From the NCBI GenBank assembly GCA_015655585.1, contig JAATEV010000050.1, positions 62,001 through 126,000 of the forward strand: a stretch of DNA of 64,000 nucleotides, given 5' to 3'. Numbering within the stretch: position 1 is the stretch's first letter; the number at the start of each line of letters is the position of its first letter. Positions 1 through 8,468 of this stretch are shown piece by piece. This stretch comes from Terriglobales bacterium (GTDB lineage: Bacteria > Acidobacteriota > Terriglobia > Terriglobales > Acidobacteriaceae). Made by a program: the position numbers and the translations under genes. The notes under the pieces are model-generated. The model had not been told where the DNA came from. It saw nothing but the letters and a program-made list of their open reading frames with translations, and made no database searches.

Positions 1-281
1 GCGATGCGGCGCTGGCCGCGGTGGAGGCAGGAGCAACGCGCTTTCGGCCGGTAGCGATGACGGCGCTGGCGATGATTATCGGCATGGTGCCGATGGCACT
101 GGGAGCGGGCGACGGCGGCGAGCAGAACGCTCCGCTGGGCCGCGCGGTGATTGGCGGACTGATGTTTGCGACGGTTGCGACTTTGATCTTTGTGCCCGCA
201 GTCTTCAGTCTGCTGCATGGGTACAAGAAGCAGAATGCTTCGCTCCCGGCATCGGAGCAGCATACGACGGCAGGAGCGTAA
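1..281 (+). CDS. RND efflux pump permease, C-terminal fragment
   Basis: Partial gene that enters from the left edge; the reading frame starts at base 3 and ends with TAA at 279-281. The last 92 residues match the end of an inner-membrane RND (HAE1/AcrB-type) proton-driven efflux pump. Visible are the late-transmembrane pattern FRPVAMTALAMIIGMVPMAL, the glycine-rich turn GAGDGGEQNAPLGRAV and a final helix VATLIFVPAVFSLL, followed by a short polar tail. It lies 9 bp before the adaptor gene and is followed by the outer-membrane channel, so the order is pump-adaptor-channel. Substrate cannot be told from this fragment. Confidence 0.9.
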   Translation, partial: DAALAAVEAGATRFRPVAMTALAMIIGMVPMALGAGDGGEQNAPLGRAVIGGLMFATVATLIFVPAVFSLLHGYKKQNASLPASEQHTTAGA

Positions 282-290
282 TTAAAATCT

Positions 291-1571
291 ATGAGCGCTG
301 AAGAGACGAACGTGACGACTGGAACAGAGAACAAGAGCGGCCATAGGGCGGAGGCCGGAGAGTTTCCGGTGGAGCCTGTACCGCCGATGCCGAAGGCGTC
401 CGGACTGCCGAAGGCGATATGGATGATTCTGCTGGTGGCCGGGATTGTGATTGCGTATATCGTCGTCTCGGGACTGCTCTCTCGATATAAGGCGGAGCAT
501 ACGCTGACGCAGGAGACGGAGATCAGTGCGATTCCTTCGGTGAACGTGGTGTATCCGGCACCGTCGTCGCTGGCGTCGGAGCTTTCGCTGCCGGGCAATA
601 CTCAGGCGTTTACGGATACGCCGATCTACTCGCGCACGAGCGGGTATCTAAAGAACTGGTTCTTCGATATTGGTGCGCGGGTACGCAAGGGGCAGTTGAT
701 GGCGTTGATTGAGACGCCGGAGCTGGATCAGCAATTGCAGGTATCACAGGCGAACCTGAAGAGCGCGCAGGCGAACCTGGACCTGGCGAAGGTGACTTCT
801 GAGCGGTATCAGAACCTGCTGAAGACGAACTCGGTCTCGAAGCAGGAGACCGACGTGGCGGTGAGCGATGCGGCGGCGAAGCAGGCGGCGGTGGATGCTG
901 CGATGGCGAATGTTCGCAGGCTGGAGCAGTTGCAGTCGTTCGAGAAGGTGTATGCGCCGTTCGATGGGATTGTGACGGCGCGCAATATCGACATTGGCGG
1001 GCTGATTCAGGCGGGGGAGAATACGACGCCGAAGGAGTTGTTCCACCTGGCGGCGATAGGGAAGATTCGCGTGTTTGTCTCGGTGCCGGAGTCGTATGCG
1101 CCGGCGATCAAGAATGGTGGCAAGGCTGCATTGACGCTGGATGAGTATCCGGGGCGGGAGTTCGAGGGTACGATTACACGCAATGCGAATGCGATCGACC
1201 AGACGACGAGGACGCTGAATGTTGAGGTGGACATCGACAACCCGAAGGGTGAGCTGCTGCCGGGCGCGTATGTGTTTGTGCACTTCAAGGTGCCAATGCA
1301 TGTGACGAGCATGACGCTGCCTTCGAACACACTGCTGTTCCGCTCGGAGGGGTTGCAGGTGGGTGTGGTGCGGGATGGCCGGGTTCAGTTGGTGCCAGTG
1401 AGGATTGCGAGAGATGCGGGCGCTACGGTGGAGATCGCCTCGGGGTTGTCGCAGAATGATGCGGTGATTCTTGATCCCTCGGACTCGCTGGCGGCTGGGC
1501 AGGAAGTGCTGATCGCGAACCATGCGAACGAGCCTGCGGCCAGGGCCGAGAAGAAGGCGGGGGCGCAATGA
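291..1571 (+). CDS. RND efflux periplasmic adaptor subunit (HlyD/AcrA family)
   Basis: 426-residue membrane-fusion protein that links the RND pump to the outer-membrane channel across the periplasm. It has a polar cytoplasmic leader of about 40 residues, one membrane anchor (about residues 42-63), then a barrel-sandwich/lipoyl half-motif (YSRTSGYLKNWFFDIGARVRKG), a helical hairpin rich in Q, A and L (about residues 145-215), the second lipoyl half (FDGIVTARNIDIGGLI) and the beta-barrel and membrane-proximal domains. An anchored rather than lipidated N-terminus is usual for such adaptors in this group. Its end overlaps the channel gene by ATGA, which indicates translational coupling in one operon. 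Confidence 0.92.
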   Translation: MSAEETNVTTGTENKSGHRAEAGEFPVEPVPPMPKASGLPKAIWMILLVAGIVIAYIVVSGLLSRYKAEHTLTQETEISAIPSVNVVYPAPSSLASELSLPGNTQAFTDTPIYSRTSGYLKNWFFDIGARVRKGQLMALIETPELDQQLQVSQANLKSAQANLDLAKVTSERYQNLLKTNSVSKQETDVAVSDAAAKQAAVDAAMANVRRLEQLQSFEKVYAPFDGIVTARNIDIGGLIQAGENTTPKELFHLAAIGKIRVFVSVPESYAPAIKNGGKAALTLDEYPGREFEGTITRNANAIDQTTRTLNVEVDIDNPKGELLPGAYVFVHFKVPMHVTSMTLPSNTLLFRSEGLQVGVVRDGRVQLVPVRIARDAGATVEIASGLSQNDAVILDPSDSLAAGQEVLIANHANEPAARAEKKAGAQ

Positions 1572-3022
1572 CGCTTCGTTCTGCCTCTGTGGCCACCGTT
1601 GCGATGTTTGCACTGACGGGGTGCATGGTTGGGCCGAAGTACGTGAAGCCCACGACGCCGACTGCACCTGCGTTCAAAGAAGCGAGTCCGGATGCGTACA
1701 AGGAGAATGCCAACTGGCATGTTGCGCAGCCTGCGGACGCGGTGCAGCGTGGCGAGTGGTGGAAGATCTTCGGAGATGAAGAGCTGAATGCACTGGAGCC
1801 GCAGGTGGCGGCGAATAACCAGGATTTGAAGGCTGCCGATGCGCGGTTTCGCGAGGCCCGGGCGCTGATACGGTTCAACCATTCTTCGTTGTTTCCGACG
1901 GTGGGGGTTGCGCCTTATGTGGGCGGTACGCGAGATTCCTCGAATCAGCCTTACTTCAACCCGGCGACGAGGAACGGAAATGGACAGTCGGAGATTCTGC
2001 TGCCAGTGGATCTGAACTATGAGGTGGACCTGTGGGGGCGGGTTCGCAGGACGGTGAATGCGGCTCGCGAAGAGGCCCAGGCCACGGCGGCGGACAAGCA
2101 GACGGCGATGCTGAGTCTACAGGCAGAGCTGGCGTTCGACTACTTTGAAGCACGCAGCGCGGACGCGGCGGAGAAGCTGCTGAATAATACGGTCGCGAAC
2201 TACGAAGAGGCCTACAGAATTACGAATAACCGCTTCGAGGGCGGGATTTCACCGAAGTCGGACGTGGACCAGGCGGAGACGCAACTGGAGGCCGCGAAGG
2301 TGCAGGCCAGGGACATTACGCTGCAACGGGCGCAGTTCGAACATGCGATTGCGATTCTGCTGGGGAAGCCTCCTGCGGAGTTTGCGCTGGCGAACGTTCC
2401 GCTGAATACGCGGCCGCCTGCGATTCCCGCAGGGTTGCCTTCGGAACTGCTGGAACGGCGGCCTGATATTGCGGCCGCGGAGCGGAGAGTTGCCGAGGCG
2501 AACGAGCGGATAGGGATTGCGCGAGCAGCGTTTTATCCGACGCTGTCTCTGAATGGGAGTATGGGGTTTGAAGGCTCCACGTTTGCGAATCTCTTCAATC
2601 CGGCGAGCTTTCTGTGGTCGATTGGACCTACGCTATCGCAGACGGTGTTCGATGCGGGGCGTAGAAGCTCGCTCTCGGAGCAGGCGAACGCGAGCTACGA
2701 CGAGACGGTGGCGAACTACAGACAGGCTGCTCTGAATGCGTTTCAACAGGTTGAGGACAATCTGGCTGCGTTGCGGGTGTTGAACCAGGAGGCGGAGCAT
2801 CAGCATAAGGCCACACTGGCGGCGCAGTCGGCGGAGCAGATCTTCAACAATCGGTACGTTGGCGGGCTGGATACTTATCTACAGGTGGTGACGGCGCAGA
2901 CTACGGCGCTGAACAACGAGCGGAACGAGATCGACATTATGCGTCGGCAGATGGATGCCAGTGTGTTGCTGATCAAGGCGCTGGGCGGCGGATGGAACGT
3001 GAGCGATCTGCCGAAGCTGTAG
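1568..3022 (+). CDS. Efflux outer-membrane channel lipoprotein (NodT/OprM family)
   Basis: 484 residues, outer-membrane factor that forms the exit duct of the tripartite RND pump. The signal peptide ends in a lipobox, LTGC (Cys18), and is followed by MVGPKYVKP, the classic start of OprM/NodT proteins. Two TolC-type repeats are visible: one with YEVDLWGRVRRTVNAAREE, and one with SIGPTLSQTVFDAGRRSSL then ALNAFQQVEDNLAALR. The start overlaps the adaptor stop by four bases. The TAG stop directly abuts the stop codon of the convergent sensor kinase gene (TAG|CTA at 3020-3025), so the two genes have no gap. Confidence 0.93.
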   Translation: MTLRSASVATVAMFALTGCMVGPKYVKPTTPTAPAFKEASPDAYKENANWHVAQPADAVQRGEWWKIFGDEELNALEPQVAANNQDLKAADARFREARALIRFNHSSLFPTVGVAPYVGGTRDSSNQPYFNPATRNGNGQSEILLPVDLNYEVDLWGRVRRTVNAAREEAQATAADKQTAMLSLQAELAFDYFEARSADAAEKLLNNTVANYEEAYRITNNRFEGGISPKSDVDQAETQLEAAKVQARDITLQRAQFEHAIAILLGKPPAEFALANVPLNTRPPAIPAGLPSELLERRPDIAAAERRVAEANERIGIARAAFYPTLSLNGSMGFEGSTFANLFNPASFLWSIGPTLSQTVFDAGRRSSLSEQANASYDETVANYRQAALNAFQQVEDNLAALRVLNQEAEHQHKATLAAQSAEQIFNNRYVGGLDTYLQVVTAQTTALNNERNEIDIMRRQMDASVLLIKALGGGWNVSDLPKL

Positions 3023-4480
3023 CTAGCGGCTTGATTGCTGCAACGGAAGATAGAAGGAAAAGACAGAGCCCTGTGCGGGCTGGCTGGTGACTTCGATAGA
3101 GCCTCCATGCGCTTCGACGATGGCTTTGGCGATGGCGAGTCCCATGCCTGTTCCCTGCACGCGGTAACGCTGGCCTTGGCCGCGATAGAACTTGTCGAAG
3201 ATCATCATGCGTTCGAGGTCGTCGACGCCTACGCCGCGGTCGGCGACGCTGGTGACGAGCTGGCCTCGGACTACTTCAGCACTGATGAAGATAGGGCTGC
3301 CTTCGGCGGAGTACTTGGCGGCATTTTCGAGCAGATGCTGGAGGACTTTCGCTATGCGTTCGAGGTCCATCACGACGGGGGGAAGGCTGTCGGGGAGGCG
3401 GACATCGACGGGGTGGGTTCGCAGTTGCGAATGCGTGGCTTCGAGGGCGAGATCAACGGCCTCGCGTATGGAGTGGGCGCGGAGATCGAGGGTAATCTCG
3501 TGGGCGTCGAGCTGGGCCATCTCCATGGCTTGTCCTACGAGGCGGTCGAGACGGCTGGCCTCTTCTTCGATGACCTGCATCATCTCGTCGCTCTGCTCTT
3601 TGTCGAGGAGCGGGTTGGAGCGTAGCGTGGTGATGGCCGCGGTGATGGCGGTGAGGGGAGTGCGAAGCTCGTGGGCTACGGAATCGAGAAGGGCGTTGCG
3701 AAGGCGCTCGCTCTCTCGTGAGGCCTGGACGCGAGTGAGGGTTTCGACTGCTCCGGCCCGCTCGATGGCGATGGCAGTGAGGCCGCAAACGGCGTCGAGG
3801 GCTTCGGGCGAGGGACCTTTGCCGGTGATTCCTACGGAGCCGATGGGGCGTGTGCCGAGAAGGATCGGAACGAGGGTGATGCCGCGCTCTTCGTCGCGGC
3901 GGCGGTCTCGGGTGAAGGCGGCGTCGCGCAGCTCGGATGCGGTGATCTCCATGGAATTGGGGCTGGAGCGATAGACGCGATCCTTTTCGCGGAGATAGAT
4001 GGCGGCCGCTGGGAGATTGAAGGTGGCGGCGATCATTCGGGGGAGGAGGTTCAGCAGGTCGATGACGTTGCCGGTGACGAGCATCTGCTGGCTGAATTGA
4101 TAGAGGAGCTCGGCCTCGCGCTGATGGCGGCGGGAGATCTTTGCTTCGCGCCGGGCACGCTCGGCCAATTGGCTGGCGACGATGCCGGTGACGAGAAATG
4201 CGCAGAGTGCGACCCAGTTGCGGCCGTCGCCGACGGTGAAGGTCATGACCGGCGGGAGGAAGAAGAAGTTGAATGCGAGAGCGGAGAGAACGGAAAGATA
4301 GATAGAGTGGCGTAGTCCCCAGTTGGCGGCAACCAGGAGAATGCAGATGAGCAGGGTGAGCGCTACCGTGGTCTCGTTGACGTGGAGCCAACGGAAGTAG
4401 ACGGCTACAATGGCAGCGGTAGCCGTGGTGGACAGGCTGTAGCGCAGGATGCTGCGTGTAAGCTTTCGTTGCACTCCCAT
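3023..4480 (-). CDS. KdpD C-terminal-like membrane sensor histidine kinase
   Basis: 485 residues that correspond to the second half of a normal KdpD. A DUF4118-type block of closely spaced membrane helices occupies about residues 12-105 and includes FNFFFLPPVMTFTV. A GAF-like region follows, then HisKA with the phospho-acceptor His270 (SVAHELRTP) and an HATPase domain (N box LLENAAKYS, G boxes DRGVGVDD and GTGMGLAIAKA). The cytoplasmic KdpD/Usp half is missing. It is encoded by the divergent gene whose start lies only 11 bp away (4492). I infer that this kinase and the 4492 protein work together and phosphorylate the KdpE-like regulator. No clear ribosome site precedes the ATG. Confidence 0.88.
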   Translation of the reverse strand: MGVQRKLTRSILRYSLSTTATAAIVAVYFRWLHVNETTVALTLLICILLVAANWGLRHSIYLSVLSALAFNFFFLPPVMTFTVGDGRNWVALCAFLVTGIVASQLAERARREAKISRRHQREAELLYQFSQQMLVTGNVIDLLNLLPRMIAATFNLPAAAIYLREKDRVYRSSPNSMEITASELRDAAFTRDRRRDEERGITLVPILLGTRPIGSVGITGKGPSPEALDAVCGLTAIAIERAGAVETLTRVQASRESERLRNALLDSVAHELRTPLTAITAAITTLRSNPLLDKEQSDEMMQVIEEEASRLDRLVGQAMEMAQLDAHEITLDLRAHSIREAVDLALEATHSQLRTHPVDVRLPDSLPPVVMDLERIAKVLQHLLENAAKYSAEGSPIFISAEVVRGQLVTSVADRGVGVDDLERMMIFDKFYRGQGQRYRVQGTGMGLAIAKAIVEAHGGSIEVTSQPAQGSVFSFYLPLQQSSR

Positions 4481-4485
4481 ATAGT
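4480..4485 (+). promoter_or_regulatory. -10-like hexamer for a leaderless kdpD N-terminal gene
   Basis: TATAGT lies exactly six bases before the ATG at 4492. Transcription would then begin at or next to the start codon. There is no Shine-Dalgarno sequence between the hexamer and ATG. The gap to the divergent kinase gene is only 11 bp, so both promoters must lie partly inside the opposite coding sequences. Confidence 0.5.
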
Positions 4486-4491
4486 AGCCCT

Positions 4492-5658
4492 ATGTCTAGT
4501 CGCGATACATCGAACCCGGCGAAGAGTCCTGAGGAGTGGCTCCAGAAAGTTGCGCCAGAGAAGACGCGGGGCAGGTTCAAGCTCTTTCTTGGCTATGCGC
4601 CGGGAGTGGGCAAGACCTACAACATGTTGAGCGAGGCGATACGACGGCACCAGCGCGGCGAGGACATTGTGATTGGCGTGGTGGAGACGCATGGGCGTCC
4701 ACGCACGGCGGAGCTTGCGGAACAACTGGAACAGATTCCACGGCGGAAGATCGAGTATAAGGGGGTCGTCTTTGAGGAGATGGACCTTGACGGTATTCTG
4801 GCGCGGCGGCCGCAGATCGTGTTGATTGACGAGTTGGCGCACACAAATATCCTGGATACGAATATTCAGGGTACGAGGCATCGCAAGCGCTATGAAGATG
4901 TGCTGGATGTGCTGGCAGCGAATATCGACGTGCTGGCGACGATGAATGTGCAGCATATCGAGAGCGTTGCGCCGACGGTGCAGAGCATTACCGGCATTCA
5001 GATTCGGGAGACGGTGCCGGACTGGATGATGCAGCGGGCGGACGAGATTGTGATGGCAGACCTAACGCCGGAGGCCCTGCAGACGCGGATGCGGCGCGGC
5101 GATATCTATCGCACAGACCGCGCGGAGAAGGCGTTGGCGAACTTCTTTCGCCGTGGAAACCTGATTGCGCTTCGCGAGCTTGCGCTGCAACACGTTACGA
5201 AGGCCGTAGACCGGACGCTGGTCGCCTATATGGACTCGAAGCGCATTGAAGCGCTGTGGGCGGTTCGAGAGCGGGTTGCGGTGTGCATCAGCGCGAGCAG
5301 TTCTTCGCAGATGCTGATTGCACGGGGGGCGCGTGTGGCCGAGGGCGTGGGGGGAGAGCTATTTGTTCTTTATGTAGATACAAATGAAGAGTTGTCCGAG
5401 GAGGAGAAGGCCACGCTTGACGCCAATATGCAGTTTGCGCGCAATCTGGACGTGCAGGTCTTTACTGTGAAGGGAAAGAGTATTGCTCATACGGCGGCGA
5501 GCTTTGTGCGGGAGAAGCGGATTACCCATATTGTGTTTGGGCGCACGGCGGTTCAAGGCTTTCGGCAGTATCTTTATTACTGGGCGATTCAGCACTTTCT
5601 GAAGGAAGCGCCTGATGTGGACGTTCACATTGTGACGCAGCACGCGGAGCGCGAATGA
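4492..5658 (+). CDS. kdpD: KdpD N-terminal sensor protein with Usp domain (no kinase)
   Basis: 388 soluble residues that match only the N-terminal cytoplasmic half of KdpD. The KdpD domain has a Walker A motif (GYAPGVGKTY, Lys41) and a Walker B-like IVLIDELAHTN. A universal-stress-protein domain follows from about residue 255 to the end. In full-length KdpD these parts sense potassium, ATP and cyclic di-AMP and modulate the kinase. No membrane helix or kinase domain is present; those are in the divergent gene at 3023-4480. The stop overlaps the start of the response-regulator gene by ATGA (5655-5658). The gene symbol refers to the N-terminal half only. Confidence 0.88.
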   Translation: MSSRDTSNPAKSPEEWLQKVAPEKTRGRFKLFLGYAPGVGKTYNMLSEAIRRHQRGEDIVIGVVETHGRPRTAELAEQLEQIPRRKIEYKGVVFEEMDLDGILARRPQIVLIDELAHTNILDTNIQGTRHRKRYEDVLDVLAANIDVLATMNVQHIESVAPTVQSITGIQIRETVPDWMMQRADEIVMADLTPEALQTRMRRGDIYRTDRAEKALANFFRRGNLIALRELALQHVTKAVDRTLVAYMDSKRIEALWAVRERVAVCISASSSSQMLIARGARVAEGVGGELFVLYVDTNEELSEEEKATLDANMQFARNLDVQVFTVKGKSIAHTAASFVREKRITHIVFGRTAVQGFRQYLYYWAIQHFLKEAPDVDVHIVTQHAERE

Positions 5659-6374
5659 AGCAGAACTTGGATGAGAGGCAAGCAAGGATACTTGTCGTGG
5701 ATGACGAACCGCAGATTACGCGTGTATTGAAGACCGCACTTTCGACCCAGGGGTATTCGCTACGCGTTGCGGCGAATGGTGTAGAAGGCATGGTTGCGGT
5801 GCATGAGTGGAAGCCTGACCTTGTGATTACGGATGTCTCGATGCCGCAGATGAATGGGGTGGAGCTGTGCCGGGAGATACGGGCTGTCTCCGAGGTGCCG
5901 ATTCTGGTGCTCTCGGTCCGCAACCAGGAGTTGATGAAGATTGAAGCTCTGGATGCGGGCGCGGACGATTACGTGACGAAGCCGTTCAGTATTCAGGAGC
6001 TGCAGGCGCGGGTTCGGGCGCAGCTTCGCAGGAGCAGCCTGGCTGCTGCTGATGCTGCGACGCAGGTGATTACGGCAGGTGATTTTGTGATCGATATTCC
6101 GCAGCACCGCGTCTTTGTCCGTGGGGTGGAGACGCATTTGACGCCGAAGCAGTTTGATCTACTGGTGTGTCTTGCGGAGCATCCGGGGCAGGTGATGACG
6201 CATCGGACGCTGCTGCATTCCGTGTGGGGTACGAATGCCGATCAACCGGAGTATCTGCGGGTGAATATTGGCCAGTTGCGTAAGAAGATCGAGCTCTCCG
6301 AGGAGCCTCGCTATATCGTTACCGAGCCGTGGATCGGCTATCGATTTCGGCCTGCCGGCAGCGACGAAGTGTAA
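5655..6374 (+). CDS. kdpE: KdpE-like OmpR-family response regulator
   Basis: 239 residues. The receiver domain has the acidic pair DDE near residues 16-18, the phospho-acceptor Asp60 (LVITDVSMPQMNG) and the conserved lysine in DDYVTKPF. A C-terminal winged helix (about residues 140-235) carries the usual LTPKQFDLLVCLAEHPGQV and IGYRF motifs. The start overlaps the upstream KdpD stop, so the two are probably made in a fixed ratio. It lies directly upstream of kdpFABC, which KdpE activates in other bacteria. A direct repeat that could be its binding site begins six bases after the stop. Confidence 0.93.
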   Translation: MKQNLDERQARILVVDDEPQITRVLKTALSTQGYSLRVAANGVEGMVAVHEWKPDLVITDVSMPQMNGVELCREIRAVSEVPILVLSVRNQELMKIEALDAGADDYVTKPFSIQELQARVRAQLRRSSLAAADAATQVITAGDFVIDIPQHRVFVRGVETHLTPKQFDLLVCLAEHPGQVMTHRTLLHSVWGTNADQPEYLRVNIGQLRKKIELSEEPRYIVTEPWIGYRFRPAGSDEV

Positions 6375-6379
6375 TCTCC

Positions 6380-6400
6380 TTTACGGATTTTTTACGGATT
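6380..6400 (+). promoter_or_regulatory. Candidate KdpE operator (direct repeat, 11-bp period)
   Basis: Two perfect copies of TTTACGGATT occur at 6380-6389 and 6391-6400, with an 11-bp period. OmpR-family regulators bind direct repeats spaced by about one helical turn, and the known E. coli KdpE site is a T-rich tandem element of similar shape. The second copy could also overlap a -35 region: a weak TTATGC lies 17 bp after its TTTACG. Placement between kdpE and the kdpFABC genes supports the reading. Confidence 0.5.
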
Positions 6401-6477
6401 CCCTACTCACTCTTTATGCCTGAAAGCATTTGATGGGAGATGCGCTGCGCTATGAAGAGCAGCGGCAGGAGATCTCC

Positions 6478-6582
6478 ATGTGGGACATCGGATGCGTGGC
6501 GGCGAGTGTGGGCTTTTTCTGGCTCGCGATGGCATACACCAGAGGCTGCGGCAAGTTAGGCGCGAAGGAGAGCAAATCGTGA
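6478..6582 (+). CDS. 34-residue membrane peptide coupled to kdpF
   Basis: Starts at ATG 6478 after a good ribosome site (AGGAG at 6467-6471, six-base spacer) and ends with TGA at 6580-6582. The product has one hydrophobic segment (VAASVGFFWLAMAY) followed by a short TRGCGKLGAKE tail. Its stop overlaps the GTG start of kdpF by four bases (GTGA, 6579-6582), so the two are translationally coupled. I recall similar short ORFs with a FFALxxxYxRGCxRL-like pattern just before kdpF in other bacteria, but I cannot verify that here. Function unknown; an accessory subunit or assembly factor of the Kdp pump is a guess. Confidence 0.65.
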   Translation: MWDIGCVAASVGFFWLAMAYTRGCGKLGAKESKS

Positions 6583-6665
6583 TCGAGATGATTGCTCTTG
6601 GCATCGTTACAATTTCCCTCCTTGTTTATCTCGTCTATGCGCTTCTGCGCCCTGAAAAATTCTAG
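6579..6665 (+). CDS. kdpF: Potassium-transporting ATPase small subunit KdpF
   Basis: 28 residues with GTG start at 6579, preceded by GAAGGAG (6564-6570) and an eight-base spacer. The peptide is one membrane helix ending in VYLVYALLRPEKF, the typical KdpF tail. In E. coli KdpF stabilises the KdpABC complex in the inner membrane. A longer in-frame reading that begins upstream has a charged, non-membrane N-terminus and no ribosome site, so the GTG is preferred. ATG 6588 is a weaker alternative. kdpA follows after 15 bp. Confidence 0.9.
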   Translation: MIEMIALGIVTISLLVYLVYALLRPEKF

Positions 6666-6680
6666 AAGGACGTTCCTGTA

Positions 6681-8456
6681 ATGACCTCGAATGGTTGGTT
6701 TCAGATCCTTGTCTTCTTTGGCCTTGTGCTGGTCTGCGCGAAGCCGCTTGGCGTTTATATGGCACGCGTCTTTGAGCGTGAGCGGACCTTTGCGGATCTT
6801 GTTTTTCGTCCTATAGAGCGGGTGATCTATCGTCTGACCGGTATCGATGAATCGCATGAGATGCGGTGGACAGAGTACTCGGTGGCGATGCTGATGTTCA
6901 GCCTTGTTTCGCTGCTGGCTACCTATGCGATTGAACGGCTACAACATCTTCTGCCTCTGAATCCGCAGCACTTGTCCGCGGTGGCTCCAGACCTTGCGTT
7001 CAATACGGCGATCTCGTTTACGACGAATACGAACTGGCAGTCATATGTTCCGGAGACGACGATGAGCTATCTGACACAGATGCTCACGCTGTCGTATCAC
7101 AACTTTTTCTCGGCCGCGGTGGGAATGGCCCTGGCGGTTGCACTGATTCGCGGGATTGCACGCAGGGAATCGAAGACGCTGGGGAACTTCTGGGTCGACA
7201 CGACGCGCGCATCGTTGTGGGTGCTGCTTCCGACATGCACGATCTATGCATTGCTGCTGGTTTCGCAGGGAGTGATTCAGAATTTTCGTCCGTATGACCA
7301 GGCCAAGCTAGTTCAGTCACAAACTGTAACTACTATGGGAACAGATGGAAGGCCGGTTACAGGGATTGTCGCGACGCAGACGATTGCGCAGGGGCCGGTG
7401 GCTTCTCAAGAAGCGATCAAAATGCTGGGCACGAATGGTGGAGGGTTCTTCAATACGAACAGTGCGCATCCGTTTGAGAATCCTACACCGCTGTCGAACA
7501 TGATGGAGATGTTCTCGATCTTCCTGATTCCGGGTGCGCTGACGGTGACGCTTGGACGCATGACGAAGGCTCCGAAGCATGGGTGGGCCGTCTTTGCGGC
7601 GATGTCGATTCTCTTCTTTCTTGGCGTGTTTATTGCGTATTATGCAGAGTCGCAGCCGAATCCGCTGCTGCATGGGATTGACCAACATACAACGACGATG
7701 CAGGCGGGCGGCAACATGGAAGGCAAGGAGGTCCGGTTCGGCATTGCCGACTCTGCGCTCTTTGCGACGGTGACGACGGACGCCAGTTGCGGAGCCGTGA
7801 ATGGGATGCATGACTCGTTCATGCCGCTGGGAGGGCTGGTTCCGCTGGTGAACATGATGCTGGGCGAGGTGGTCTTTGGCGGCGTGGGAGCGGGACTCTA
7901 CGGCATGTTGATCTTTGTTGTGCTGGCGGTCTTTCTTGCGGGCTTGATGGTTGGAAGAACTCCGGAGTACCTGGGGAAGAAGATCGAGGCGTTCGATGTG
8001 AAGATGACGATGCTGTATGTGCTGATCTTCCCACTATCGATTCTGGGTTTTACGGCAGTCGCGCTGATGATGCCTCAGCTTGGGTTGGCTTCGCTGGGAA
8101 ATGGTGGGCCGCATGGTCTTTCGGAGATTCTTTATGCGTATACCTCGACGACGGCGAATAATGGCTCGGCGTTTGGCGGATTGAGCGCGAATACGCACTG
8201 GTACAACCTGTCGCTCGGTGCGGCCATGCTGCTTGGCCGATTCCTGATGATCGTTCCGATGCTTGCGGTCGCGGGCAATCTTGCACAGAAGAAGCTGGTG
8301 CCGCCTTCGCCAGGGACGTTTCCGGTGCATACATCGCTGTTCACGGTGTTGCTGGTTGGGGTGATCCTGATCGTTGGTGCGCTCACCTTTTTCCCTGCGC
8401 TTTCGCTGGGGCCGATCCTTGAGCATCTGCTGCTGCAGGCGGGCAAGAGTTTTTAG
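6681..8456 (+). CDS. kdpA: Potassium-transporting ATPase channel subunit KdpA
   Basis: 591 residues, about the usual length. KdpA is the potassium-selective inner-membrane subunit of the high-affinity KdpFABC pump and belongs to the channel-like superfamily. The four selectivity-loop regions are visible: [49 protein letters not shown] and [14 protein letters not shown]. About ten membrane helices surround them. The gene lies between kdpF and kdpB, 12 bp before the latter. Nothing suggests damage. Confidence 0.97.
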   Translation: MTSNGWFQILVFFGLVLVCAKPLGVYMARVFERERTFADLVFRPIERVIYRLTGIDESHEMRWTEYSVAMLMFSLVSLLATYAIERLQHLLPLNPQHLSAVAPDLAFNTAISFTTNTNWQSYVPETTMSYLTQMLTLSYHNFFSAAVGMALAVALIRGIARRESKTLGNFWVDTTRASLWVLLPTCTIYALLLVSQGVIQNFRPYDQAKLVQSQTVTTMGTDGRPVTGIVATQTIAQGPVASQEAIKMLGTNGGGFFNTNSAHPFENPTPLSNMMEMFSIFLIPGALTVTLGRMTKAPKHGWAVFAAMSILFFLGVFIAYYAESQPNPLLHGIDQHTTTMQAGGNMEGKEVRFGIADSALFATVTTDASCGAVNGMHDSFMPLGGLVPLVNMMLGEVVFGGVGAGLYGMLIFVVLAVFLAGLMVGRTPEYLGKKIEAFDVKMTMLYVLIFPLSILGFTAVALMMPQLGLASLGNGGPHGLSEILYAYTSTTANNGSAFGGLSANTHWYNLSLGAAMLLGRFLMIVPMLAVAGNLAQKKLVPPSPGTFPVHTSLFTVLLVGVILIVGALTFFPALSLGPILEHLLLQAGKSF

Positions 8457-8468
8457 TTAAGAAAGAAA

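Noticed and set aside
6480-6665. 61-residue version of KdpF
   Set aside because: The frame before GTG 6579 has a charged N-terminus and no ribosome site, while the other frame has a better short ORF.
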